A model generated the notes under the pieces. That model made no database searches, was not told the DNA's origin, and saw nothing but the letters and a program-made list of their open reading frames with translations. A DNA stretch of 5,763 nt. It comes from Eubacteriales bacterium (GTDB lineage Bacteria; Bacillota; Clostridia; Peptostreptococcales; Anaerovoracaceae). The translations under genes were made by a program, and so were the position numbers. The DNA is taken from assembly GCA_028680875.1 (NCBI GenBank), contig JAQUJQ010000112.1, positions 1-5,763 of the forward strand. Reading direction: 5' to 3'. Shown here in pieces: positions 1-5,763 of this stretch. Each line of letters starts with the position of its first letter. The stretch's first letter is position 1.

Positions 1-644
1 AAACTCCTGATGAAGATAGTCTTTTCGAATGCAAAAAAACACAGAATATAAATCGGGATTTGATTTCCTGCATTAAAAAAATCCAGCAATATGGGTTAGA
101 AGTGCAAGGGGGATTTATAGTAGGTTTTGATCAAGACAATCCTTCCATTTTTAATAGAATGGTTGAATTTATACAGGACAGCGGAATTGTTACTGCCATG
201 GTTGGTCTTTTAAACGCTCCGAAAGGCACCCAATTATACCAGCGATTGGTACAAGAAGGCCGAATGTCAGAGGAATTTTCCGGTGACAATACAAATTTTA
301 CAATAAATTTTATTCCTAAAATGGATAAAGATATTTTACTAAAAGGATATAAAAACATTGTCGCCACCATCTATTCTCCCAAATACTATTATGAGCGTAT
401 CTACAATTTTCTAAAAACCTTTGATGTTGATAAATTGGTTAGTGATGATATTAATGCAATCAATATCCTGGCATTCTTCAAGTCAATATTACATTTAGGG
501 GTTCTTGGAAAGGAGCGTCGTTATTACTGGAAACTTCTAAGATGGTCTCTATTCAAGCATCCAAAACTGGTTCCGGCAGCAGTCAGATTTTCGATATATG
601 GGTTTCATTTCAGGAAAGTATATGAGTGCCAACCCCATGAATAG
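1..644 (+). CDS. B12-binding radical SAM protein, DUF4070 type (C-terminal part only)
   Basis: This is the C-terminal part, about 214 residues, of a cobalamin-binding radical SAM enzyme. The frame is open from base 3 back to the left edge, so the start, the B12-binding domain and the CxxxCxxC iron-sulfur site lie outside the window. The visible part opens with TPDEDSLFECKKTQN, then GGFIVGFDQD, FIQDSGI, AMVGLLNAPKGTQLY and GDNTNFTINFIPKM. These match my memory of the end of the radical SAM barrel and the DUF4070 tail. Family members use S-adenosylmethionine with B12, often to methylate unactivated carbons. The hopanoid C-2 methylase HpnP belongs to this broad group, but the substrate here cannot be read. 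The gene overlaps the downstream acyltransferase, so the two are probably co-expressed. The TTG or ATT codons near base 60 are not starts, because homology continues upstream. Family assignment is firm; role is inferred. Confidence 0.9.
   Translation, partial: TPDEDSLFECKKTQNINRDLISCIKKIQQYGLEVQGGFIVGFDQDNPSIFNRMVEFIQDSGIVTAMVGLLNAPKGTQLYQRLVQEGRMSEEFSGDNTNFTINFIPKMDKDILLKGYKNIVATIYSPKYYYERIYNFLKTFDVDKLVSDDINAINILAFFKSILHLGVLGKERRYYWKLLRWSLFKHPKLVPAAVRFSIYGFHFRKVYECQPHE
612..618 (+). promoter_or_regulatory. Ribosome binding site inside the preceding gene
   Basis: AGGAAAG lies 3 bases before the ATG at 622. It is the only purine-rich, Shine-Dalgarno-like stretch near the candidate starts at 598, 622 and 637, and so favours 622. 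The spacing is short, so the site is moderate. It sits within the last codons of the radical SAM gene, which fits translational coupling. Confidence 0.5.
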
Positions 645-1920
645 ATTTAGGACCGCAAGAGTAGAATGGGCCAGACTTGATAATGCCTCGAAGATCTTTC
701 CGGCAACTTCCAATAATAAAGATACTAAGGTATTTCGACTAACCTGTGAACTATTTGAAACTGTAAAACCTGAAATTCTGCAGCAGGCATTAAATGAGAC
801 CGTAGAAAATTTTCCTTTGCATCGGTCCATCTTAAGAAGGGGTGTTTTTTGGTATTATCTAGAAACCAGCGATATTCAACCTATAGTCGAAATTGAATCA
901 AATCCGGTATGTTCTCCCATTTATAAAGGTGATAAACGGAACTTATTGTTTCGGATATTTTATTATAACAACAGAATCAATCTTGAGCTATTTCATGCCC
1001 TATCCGATGGAATAGGTGCTCTTTGGTTTATGCAGTCCTTGGTTTATCACTACATAATTAGAAGATATAAAGATAATTTTGTGAACACAATCCCTACATT
1101 TGATTGCAATTCATCAATAAGTAAAAAAATCGATGATAGCTTTGAAAAGCATTTTATCGGTAATAACAAACGTAAGCAAAAGAGCAAAGATAGAAAGAAA
1201 GAAAACACCAGTGCATACCATATTAAAGGAACCCGGTTGGAGGAAAATCGAATTAAGCTCATTGAAGGCTCCATGTCTGTAAAGGCCGTTTTGGATCAAG
1301 CCCATGGCTACAATACGACCTTAACAATATTTCTTACATCATTATTTATATACTCGATTTATAAAGTAATGCCCGTTCACATGAAGAATCATCCCGTGGT
1401 TTTATCTGTTCCAATCAATTTACGTTATTTTTTTGAATCTGTTACAGCAAGAAACTTCTTTAGTACCATGAATGTGGGGTATGATTTTGGAAAAAGTAAT
1501 GATGATTTTAAAGAGGTGATTCATGGCGTAAACCAATGTTTCCAAAATGATTTGACTGAAGAACGGTTGAATTATCAATTAAAACATCTAATGGCACTAG
1601 AGCAGAATCCTTTTATCAGAGCAATTCCTTTACCATTAAAGGATTGCTCCCTTCGTATAGCTACTAAATTAACAGACAGGAAAATCACCTCAACCATATC
1701 GAATATAGGACAAGTCTCCATGCCTTTGGGATTTGATTCTTATATTCGACAGTTTAGCATTTGTATCAGTGCCAGAAGACCTCAAATTACTATGTGTTCC
1801 TATGAAGACAGGCTGGTCGTAAGTTTTACCTCCCCCTTTCGGGAAACAGAAATACAAAGAACATTTTTTCAGTTACTTTCTAAAATGGGAATTGAAATTG
1901 AAATTTCGTCAAATATTTAG
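622..1920 (+). CDS. Condensation-domain-like acyltransferase (alcohol acetyltransferase/WES-PapA superfamily)
   Basis: A protein of about 432 residues with the fold of CoA-dependent acyltransferases and NRPS condensation domains. The visible motifs, numbered from the ATG at 622, are an N-terminal WARLDNASKIFPAT block, the catalytic-type HALSDG (HxxxDG, His125), VPINLRYFFES near 263-273 followed by RNFF, and SNIG near 360. In this superfamily the histidine helps a hydroxyl or amine attack an acyl thioester. The donor and acceptor here are unknown. A lysine-rich stretch (about 181-197) looks like a flexible linker between the two half-domains. There is no signal peptide or clear membrane helix, so it is probably cytosolic or membrane-peripheral. 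Start 622 was chosen for its AGGAAAG; 598 (440 residues) and 637 are alternatives. It overlaps the radical SAM gene by 23 bases and precedes the membrane-protein gene by 17 bases. Members are often annotated alcohol acetyltransferase, a name that overstates what is known. Confidence 0.85.
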   Translation: MSANPMNRFRTARVEWARLDNASKIFPATSNNKDTKVFRLTCELFETVKPEILQQALNETVENFPLHRSILRRGVFWYYLETSDIQPIVEIESNPVCSPIYKGDKRNLLFRIFYYNNRINLELFHALSDGIGALWFMQSLVYHYIIRRYKDNFVNTIPTFDCNSSISKKIDDSFEKHFIGNNKRKQKSKDRKKENTSAYHIKGTRLEENRIKLIEGSMSVKAVLDQAHGYNTTLTIFLTSLFIYSIYKVMPVHMKNHPVVLSVPINLRYFFESVTARNFFSTMNVGYDFGKSNDDFKEVIHGVNQCFQNDLTEERLNYQLKHLMALEQNPFIRAIPLPLKDCSLRIATKLTDRKITSTISNIGQVSMPLGFDSYIRQFSICISARRPQITMCSYEDRLVVSFTSPFRETEIQRTFFQLLSKMGIEIEISSNI

Positions 1921-1925
1921 AGGAG
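1921..1925 (+). promoter_or_regulatory. Ribosome binding site of the DUF6320-like gene
   Basis: AGGAG directly follows the TAG stop of the acyltransferase gene. It lies 12 bases before the ATG at 1938, a rather long spacing. No better site is visible, and the protein's N-terminal zinc ribbon begins right at this ATG, so the start is well supported. Confidence 0.55.
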
Positions 1926-1937
1926 TGGTACAGACTT

Positions 1938-2606
1938 ATGCGATATTGTAATCACTGCCAGGTTCATATACGAGGGAAAAGAGAGAAATGCCCCCTATGC
2001 GAAAATATCCTCTCAAACAACGGTAATGGGAACCAACAGGAAGAAATATATCCTGAAATACCCCCTGCCTATGAAGGTCATCTGGCCATCCGGATCATGG
2101 CCTTTATTTCCATCACAACCGTAGTTATTAGCTTTTCCATTCAAATGATATTCCCTACAAATATAAACTGGCCCCTGTTTGTTGTATTTGCCCTTCTTAG
2201 TATGTGGCTCAGTTTAATTGTCGTTGTAAAAAAAAGGCACAATATACCCAAGAGCATCATGTGGCAAGTAATGATTGTATCGTTGCTTTCTATTTTTTGG
2301 GACTGGCAAACAGGTTGGAGGGGCTGGGCATTTGACTATGTAATCCCAACTGCATATGTAACTGCCATGTTCGTAATGTATGTGACAGCTAAGATTATGA
2401 AACTCAGTGTCAGAGATTATATTACATATGCCTTATTAGATGGCTTATTTGGTGTTATTCCGGTATTGTTTATTCTATTCAATTGGATAAACATCATTTA
2501 CCCATCCATCCTATGTGTTGCAATCAGTATTATATTTCTATCTGCCATATTCATATTTCAGGGAGAAAATATTAAAACAGAGTTGAATAGAAGGATGCAT
2601 ATATAA
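1938..2606 (+). CDS. DUF6320-like membrane protein with N-terminal zinc ribbon
   Basis: A 222-residue protein. The N-terminus holds two CxxC pairs (Cys4, Cys7, Cys18, Cys21) in the form MRYCNHC...KCPLCENIL, a typical zinc ribbon facing the cytosol. A short polar linker (about 25-47) follows. Six hydrophobic segments then appear at about 48-72, 76-98, 103-121, 131-153, 162-183 and 187-208, and the tail is short and basic. The pattern agrees with my recollection of the DUF6320 family of Firmicutes, often found beside acyltransferases of the type encoded just upstream. No catalytic motif is recognisable. The WDWQTGWRGWAFDY loop between helices 3 and 4 is aromatic and polar and may be functional. 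As third gene of the apparent operon it could anchor or regulate the acyltransferase, or move its lipid product; this is inference. The membrane and zinc-ribbon reading is firm; the family name is less so. Confidence 0.8.
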   Translation: MRYCNHCQVHIRGKREKCPLCENILSNNGNGNQQEEIYPEIPPAYEGHLAIRIMAFISITTVVISFSIQMIFPTNINWPLFVVFALLSMWLSLIVVVKKRHNIPKSIMWQVMIVSLLSIFWDWQTGWRGWAFDYVIPTAYVTAMFVMYVTAKIMKLSVRDYITYALLDGLFGVIPVLFILFNWINIIYPSILCVAISIIFLSAIFIFQGENIKTELNRRMHI

Positions 2607-2635
2607 GTAGTCTAGTCATTACTTCTTTCTTTTTC
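2605..2635 (+). terminator. Possible weak terminator across the convergent stop codons
   Basis: AAGTAGT (2605-2611) can pair with ATTACTT (2618-2624), giving 7 pairs including one G-T wobble and a 6-base loop. A T-rich tract, CTTTCTTTTTC, follows on the + strand. The stem has only one G-C pair, so it is weak. It contains the end of the membrane-protein stop codon and the stop codon of the opposing regulator gene. It could end the left operon, but chance in AT-rich DNA is a real alternative. Confidence 0.3.
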
Positions 2636-4561
2636 ATGATCAGCTTCCATCATTTTAATAAATGTTTCTGTTAAATCCGGATCAAAGTGTTTCCCAGCAT
2701 TTGCTCGAATATCTATTAATGCATCTTCTTTGCTCATAGCTTCAAAGTTGTCGGCGCCGGACACTTTACGTTCATAGCTTTCTGCTAAAGCGATAATCCT
2801 TGCCAGCTTGGGTATTTCTTCTCCCTTCAATCCTTTCGGATATCCCGATCCGTCCCATCTTTCCTGATGATCCAGAACAATTTCTGCCAAATCCAGTGTA
2901 TGGTCGAATGAATTAAGAATTCTATATCCAATAATAGGATGTTTTTTTATTTCATTCCACTCCTGATTTGTTTTGCTAAATTTCTTTTTCAGTAATTCAG
3001 GTTCTAGCACAACTTTACCAATGTCATGAAGATATCCGGCATCCTCCAATTTTCTTATTTCAATTTCGGAAAGTTTCAATATTATTCCCATGTCCCTGCA
3101 CAATTCACTGACACGTACAGAATGTTCCTTCTCTCTTGGATTGTTTTCATGAAGCATATGAATAATTGAATCTATAACAGCGCTGTTAGCTTTATCGCAT
3201 TCCAATATTTTTGCCAAATACATCCTTTCTTCCGCCTTATTCAAAACTTCAACAAGATTACTATCAGGATTTTGCTTTGTATCAGCACCCATAGAAATAC
3301 TACCCTTAATCGCTTTAATCTGCTCTTTGGCAAATTCGTCCTTTATCTGTTTAATAATTTGTTTAGTTTCTTCTGAATTTGTTTTGGGTAAAAGTAAAAC
3401 AAACTCATCACCGCCCCATCTTGCAATGACATCATCCGTACGGCTTACTCTATGTAAAATATCTGCAACTTTTTGCAGAAGAATATCTCCAAAGGCATGT
3501 CCAAAGATATCATTGGTCAGTTTTAATCCATTAACATCTCCCATAATAATAGATATCGGAAGGTTTCTTTGTGTATCCAGCCTGTGTATTACCTCTTCAA
3601 AAAACCTCCTATTATATAGGCCAGTCAAAGAATCATGAAAGCTTAAGTATTCGATTTTTTCCCGCTGCTCCTTTTTCTCTGTAACATCACGAAAAACCAG
3701 CACAATCCCAACCGTTGAATTGCTATCATCCTTAATGGGCGCAGCACTATATTCTAAAAAATACTTTGTATTGTCTCTAGAGATTAGTATAGCATGATTT
3801 CTCAATTCAAGAATTGTATCGCTTACAAACACCTCTTCAATAGGGTCGTTTATCGTCATCCCCCCCTGCTCACAGGATAAAACAAGTATTTCTCTGTAAA
3901 GCTTTCCAAATGCCTCTGCAAAAGACCATCCTGTCAATTTTTCAGCAGCACGATTTAACATCTCCACATGTCCGTTCTTGTCAACCACCATAACCCCATC
4001 ACCAATAGAGATTAATGTCTGAAGATATTTATTGCGCTCGAGTGTGAGTTTTTCCTGCGCCTCTCTTCTTTCCAATGCATTCCATATCCCACTCATAAGA
4101 AGTGTCATCTCATATACATCATTTTCATCATAATCGCTGTTCTTATTAGCAAACCCGACAACTGCCACAATCTTCTCATCAATTATGACAGGAACCGACA
4201 TGAATTTCTTCAACGCCACATGTCCCTTCGGATATCCCTTTTTATGTGGATTAGGCTGTTCAAAATCATTAATGATAATCGGCTTTTTCTGCCTGACAAC
4301 CTCTCCCCATATACCCGTATTATCCAGCTTATATACGCTTGGTTTCATAACAACTTCACAATTTTCAATTACACTTTTTGTCCAGGAGTTAAGTAAAAAT
4401 TCCTGTTTTTCTTCATCATATAAATAGACGTACCCATATTGACTTTCGGTAAGTTTTAGTGCTTCATGGAGAACATAGTCCAGCTGTTCCTGTCTGTTTT
4501 TAAAATTGCGGGTTAAAACATCCGCCAAGATCATATTCCGGTTCAAAAACGCTTTCACCAT
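2612..4561 (-). CDS. GAF-PAS-GGDEF-HD-GYP cyclic-di-GMP regulator
   Basis: A soluble sensor-effector of 649 residues. Domains in order are GAF (about 22-160), a short coiled-coil linker, PAS (about 176-292), GGDEF (about 305-455) and HD-GYP (about 465-640). The GGDEF domain opens with HDSLTGLYNRR, carries the intact active motif GGDEF (383-387), and has an inhibitory-site RxxD (Arg374 to Asp377) at the usual distance. It should make c-di-GMP and be product-inhibited. The HD-GYP domain keeps His480, His512-Asp513, Lys516, His541, His565 and GYP (573-575). The usual HHE is HQE (Gln566), and the usual Asp of the ADxxDA block is Glu594 in AESYE, so hydrolysis may be altered. No signal peptide or membrane helix is seen, so the sensed cue is probably intracellular. 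The ATG at 4561 has AGGAGG 8 bases upstream. The gene appears to be transcribed from its own promoter. Confidence 0.95.
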   Translation of the reverse strand: MVKAFLNRNMILADVLTRNFKNRQEQLDYVLHEALKLTESQYGYVYLYDEEKQEFLLNSWTKSVIENCEVVMKPSVYKLDNTGIWGEVVRQKKPIIINDFEQPNPHKKGYPKGHVALKKFMSVPVIIDEKIVAVVGFANKNSDYDENDVYEMTLLMSGIWNALERREAQEKLTLERNKYLQTLISIGDGVMVVDKNGHVEMLNRAAEKLTGWSFAEAFGKLYREILVLSCEQGGMTINDPIEEVFVSDTILELRNHAILISRDNTKYFLEYSAAPIKDDSNSTVGIVLVFRDVTEKKEQREKIEYLSFHDSLTGLYNRRFFEEVIHRLDTQRNLPISIIMGDVNGLKLTNDIFGHAFGDILLQKVADILHRVSRTDDVIARWGGDEFVLLLPKTNSEETKQIIKQIKDEFAKEQIKAIKGSISMGADTKQNPDSNLVEVLNKAEERMYLAKILECDKANSAVIDSIIHMLHENNPREKEHSVRVSELCRDMGIILKLSEIEIRKLEDAGYLHDIGKVVLEPELLKKKFSKTNQEWNEIKKHPIIGYRILNSFDHTLDLAEIVLDHQERWDGSGYPKGLKGEEIPKLARIIALAESYERKVSGADNFEAMSKEDALIDIRANAGKHFDPDLTETFIKMMEADHEKERSND

Positions 4562-4569
4562 TTTTAAAC

Positions 4570-4575
4570 CCTCCT
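4570..4575 (-). promoter_or_regulatory. Ribosome binding site of the c-di-GMP regulator gene
   Basis: On the minus strand AGGAGG lies 8 bases before the ATG at 4561. The site is near-consensus with good spacing and fixes the start codon. Confidence 0.85.
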
Positions 4576-4613
4576 TGCAAATTATGCAACTTGGAGATTC
4601 TACTTTTTATTAC

Positions 4614-4622
4614 ATTATATCA
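4614..4622 (-). promoter_or_regulatory. Extended -10 promoter for the c-di-GMP regulator gene
   Basis: Read on the minus strand, this is TGATATAAT: a perfect TATAAT with the TGn extension. It predicts a transcript start near 4607 and a leader of about 45 bases before the ATG at 4561. No convincing -35 hexamer exists at 16-18 bases, which is tolerable for extended -10 promoters. The nearest TTGTCT is only 12 bases away and belongs to the repeat element. I see no riboswitch-like structure in the short leader. Confidence 0.6.
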
Positions 4623-4630
4623 CAATTAAT

Positions 4631-4659
4631 AAGACAAGGGGACGTTTTGCCTGTCTTTT
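4631..4659. repeat. Palindromic REP-like element, copy A
   Basis: A 29-base element whose arms AAGACAAG (4631-4638) and CCTGTCTT (4650-4657) pair with one A-C mismatch around a loop holding GGGACGTTTTG. It differs from copy B at 5265-5293 by a single base. On the + strand it runs into seven Ts (4656-4662), so it looks like a terminator facing right, but no + strand gene ends here. On the minus strand it begins 4 bases after the thpR stop and lies just upstream of the regulator promoter. I recall similar GACA-GGGGACG palindromes scattered in clostridial genomes; no mobile gene accompanies it here. Confidence 0.8.
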
Positions 4660-4663
4660 TTTA

Positions 4664-5236
4664 TCACAGTTTATCACATCTTTCGTCCCTTAAATTATAT
4701 TCCGTCACCTTTGTATAAACCCTCTTATATTTAATCTGTTCACTTTTAAATAAGAACAGGCGATCAACCCGGATTGGCTCCAATTGAACATTTTCAAAGT
4801 AACTTTGTATTTCTTCAAATCTGCGCTCAAATACTATATCCTGTCCTATTGTAATATGCGGTTTGAACTTTCTTCTTTCTGCAGAAAACCCCAAAGGTTT
4901 AATTGCTTTGTCTATTTCCTGCTGTAATATATATAATTGCTTTAAATCTCCTAAAATTCCGATCCATAAAACCCGAACCGAATCCCTGCCTTCAAAAATA
5001 TTTGGTTTTCCAAATTTCAAATTAAAATATTTCTTTTCAATGCATAATTTTTTCAAGGCAGCATCGATTTGGGCCTGTTGTGAGGTAGATATTTCATTTA
5101 AGAATTTCAAAGTGAGATGAAAATTATCTCTATGCTTCCATCTCCCGTTAATTGCATATTTTTTAAATTCTTGCTGGAGTTCATAAATTTGGTTTTTTAA
5201 ACTATTTTCAAAGTCAATTCCTATAAAAGCCCTCAC
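4664..5236 (-). CDS. thpR: RNA 2',3'-cyclic phosphodiesterase (LigT/ThpR family)
   Basis: A 190-residue member of the 2H phosphoesterase superfamily, the usual length for ThpR. The two signature motifs are HLTL (His40, Thr42) and HITI (His127, Thr129), set in the expected contexts NFHLTLKFL and FKPHITIG. VRVLWIGI, seen in between, is also typical. Family members hydrolyse 2',3'-cyclic phosphate ends of RNA to 2'-phosphates and can show 2'-5' RNA ligase activity in vitro; the physiological substrate is unsettled. The start is the GTG at 5236, which gives the family-like N-terminus (M)RAFIGIDFE. AGGAGG lies 7 bases upstream. The frame extends to another GTG at 5260, but the Shine-Dalgarno would then be codons 4-6 of the gene, so that start is unlikely. 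The gene sits 57 bases after nadE in the same direction, with repeat copies on both sides. Confidence 0.93.
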   Translation of the reverse strand: MRAFIGIDFENSLKNQIYELQQEFKKYAINGRWKHRDNFHLTLKFLNEISTSQQAQIDAALKKLCIEKKYFNLKFGKPNIFEGRDSVRVLWIGILGDLKQLYILQQEIDKAIKPLGFSAERRKFKPHITIGQDIVFERRFEEIQSYFENVQLEPIRVDRLFLFKSEQIKYKRVYTKVTEYNLRDERCDKL

Positions 5237-5243
5237 ATTTTTA

Positions 5244-5249
5244 CCTCCT
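5244..5249 (-). promoter_or_regulatory. Ribosome binding site that decides the thpR start
   Basis: On the minus strand AGGAGG precedes the GTG at 5236 by 7 bases. An ATG overlaps this region one frame off (ATGTGA) but stops at once, which confirms the GTG as initiator. The strong site suggests thpR is translated independently of nadE. Confidence 0.85.
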
Positions 5250-5264
5250 CTTAAAGACACAGGG

Positions 5265-5293
5265 AAGACAGGGGGACGTTTTGCCTGTCTTTT
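5265..5293. repeat. Palindromic REP-like element, copy B
   Basis: The arms AAGACAGG (5265-5272) and CCTGTCTT (5284-5291) form a perfect 8-pair stem around an 11-base loop. The stem can extend by three more pairs using GGG at 5262-5264 and TTC at 5292-5294, two of them wobbles. The element ends exactly at the nadE stop codon (5294-5296). A degenerate half repeat, GACACAGGG, lies beside it at 5256-5264. It is in the same orientation as copy A, 634 bases away. On the strand of nadE no T-run follows the stem, so it is not a good intrinsic terminator for that gene. Confidence 0.8.
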
Positions 5294-5763
5294 CTACGGA
5301 ACATAAACTTTTCTCATATGCTCCGAATTCTTTATTAAATTCCTGATATAGATGATATCTTTCATGGTAATACCGATCCCTGCCAGAGCATGTTCAATTT
5401 CCTGATCCGTCCATCCTTTTTCAATGGCTAACAGAATTAGATCCAGTTTTTCATAAGGGAGGCCAATTGTTGTTTCATCATCAACACCTGATAGAATATC
5501 CGGTGAAGGCTGTTTCTCAATTATATGACCCGATATCAAAAGGTACTTTGCAAGTTTGATTATTTGTGTTTTGTATAATCCGATTATTGGCATTATATCT
5601 GTCGCCGAATCGATTCCATGCTTAACAAAAAAACCAATTTGATACTCTGATTTATTAGCAGCACCGACTATGAGCCGGTTCTCCTTCTCCCCGTACATAT
5701 ACAGTAGCAACATTCGCATCCTATGTTTAGTCCTGTAATATACAAAAGATCTGTTAATGATAG
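5294..5763 (-). CDS. nadE: NAD(+) synthetase, NadE family (C-terminal part only)
   Basis: The frame is open to the right edge, so only the last 155 or so residues are seen. The true start and the ATP-pyrophosphatase SGGxDS loop are outside the window. Visible motifs are RMRMLLLYMYGE, LIVGAANKSEY, DIMPIIGLYKTQIIKLAKYL, IIEKQPSPDIL, DDETTIGLPYEKLDLIL and a C-terminal SEHMRKVYVP. These match the synthetase domain that amidates nicotinic acid adenine dinucleotide to NAD using ATP and ammonia or glutamine. The common TKYGDGG-type segment reads VKHGIDSATD here, one residue longer, so this is a divergent branch. I recall clostridial paralogues with the same KHGxDxAxDI pattern. The ATG at 5719 is internal, since conserved residues continue upstream of it. 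The gene probably heads or belongs to a unit with thpR, which starts 57 bases downstream. Confidence 0.88.
   Translation of the reverse strand, partial: IINRSFVYYRTKHRMRMLLLYMYGEKENRLIVGAANKSEYQIGFFVKHGIDSATDIMPIIGLYKTQIIKLAKYLLISGHIIEKQPSPDILSGVDDETTIGLPYEKLDLILLAIEKGWTDQEIEHALAGIGITMKDIIYIRNLIKNSEHMRKVYVP

Noticed and set aside
1050..1305. Two overlapping open frames on the minus strand, 63 and 74 codons
   Set aside because: Both are antisense to the acyltransferase gene, overlapping its lysine-rich linker. Their composition reflects the AT-rich complement, not a gene.
3327..3638. A 103-codon open frame on the + strand opposite the GGDEF region
   Set aside because: It lies wholly antisense to a strongly conserved domain, has no ribosome binding site of note and resembles no protein family I know.
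4562..4607. A c-di-GMP riboswitch ahead of the regulator gene
   Set aside because: The predicted leader is about 45 bases and shows no conserved riboswitch core or strong paired elements.
4631..4636. TTGTCT as the -35 box of the regulator promoter
   Set aside because: It is only 12 bases from the TATAAT, too close for a standard sigma-A promoter. It is also part of the repeat palindrome.
4631..4662. Copy A as an intrinsic terminator of thpR
   Set aside because: The T-run follows the stem only on the + strand. On the thpR strand the stem is followed by ATTAATTGTG, so it lacks the needed U tract.
4506..4718. A 70-codon + strand open frame spanning the gap between thpR and the regulator
   Set aside because: It crosses the regulator start, its promoter, the repeat and the end of thpR, and has no plausible start signals.
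5237..5260. An eight-residue longer N-terminus for thpR from the GTG at 5260
   Set aside because: It would place the AGGAGG ribosome binding site inside the coding region, and family members begin at the RAFIGID-like strand.

Overview
The window looks like chromosomal DNA from a low-GC, Gram-positive anaerobe, most likely a member of the Clostridia. The composition is AT-rich, the AGGAGG-type ribosome binding sites are strong, and one gene starts with GTG. The protein families present also fit: a B12-dependent radical SAM enzyme, a DUF6320-like membrane protein and a GAF-PAS-GGDEF-HD-GYP regulator. I cannot name the species. Six genes fill almost the whole window, and no gap exceeds about 110 bases.

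Left half (1-2606, + strand). Three tightly packed genes form an apparent operon. The first is the C-terminal part of a B12-binding radical SAM protein of the DUF4070 type, which enters from the left edge. It overlaps an acyltransferase of the condensation-domain/alcohol acetyltransferase superfamily with an intact HxxxDG motif. Seventeen bases later comes a six-helix membrane protein with an N-terminal four-cysteine zinc ribbon (DUF6320-like). My inference is that the cluster makes or modifies a membrane-associated lipid or ester: a radical methylase or related enzyme, an acyl-transfer enzyme and a membrane partner. The substrate is unknown. This is the best candidate in the window for an undescribed system.

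Right half (2612-5763, - strand). A divergent-looking NAD synthetase (nadE, cut by the right edge) is followed by thpR (RNA 2',3'-cyclic phosphodiesterase) and then by a large cytosolic c-di-GMP regulator. The regulator has its own extended -10 promoter. Its GGDEF half looks fully competent and keeps the I-site. Its HD-GYP half keeps HD and GYP but has substitutions at two normally conserved metal-site positions. The left operon and this gene converge tail to tail with only 5 bases between their stop codons.

A 29-base palindromic element occurs twice in the same orientation (4631-4659 and 5265-5293), with 28 of 29 positions identical. The copies bracket thpR, and each starts within 0-4 bases of a minus-strand stop codon. 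They resemble REP-like dispersed palindromes rather than terminators for the genes they follow. I saw no tRNA, rRNA, CRISPR array, insertion sequence or riboswitch.
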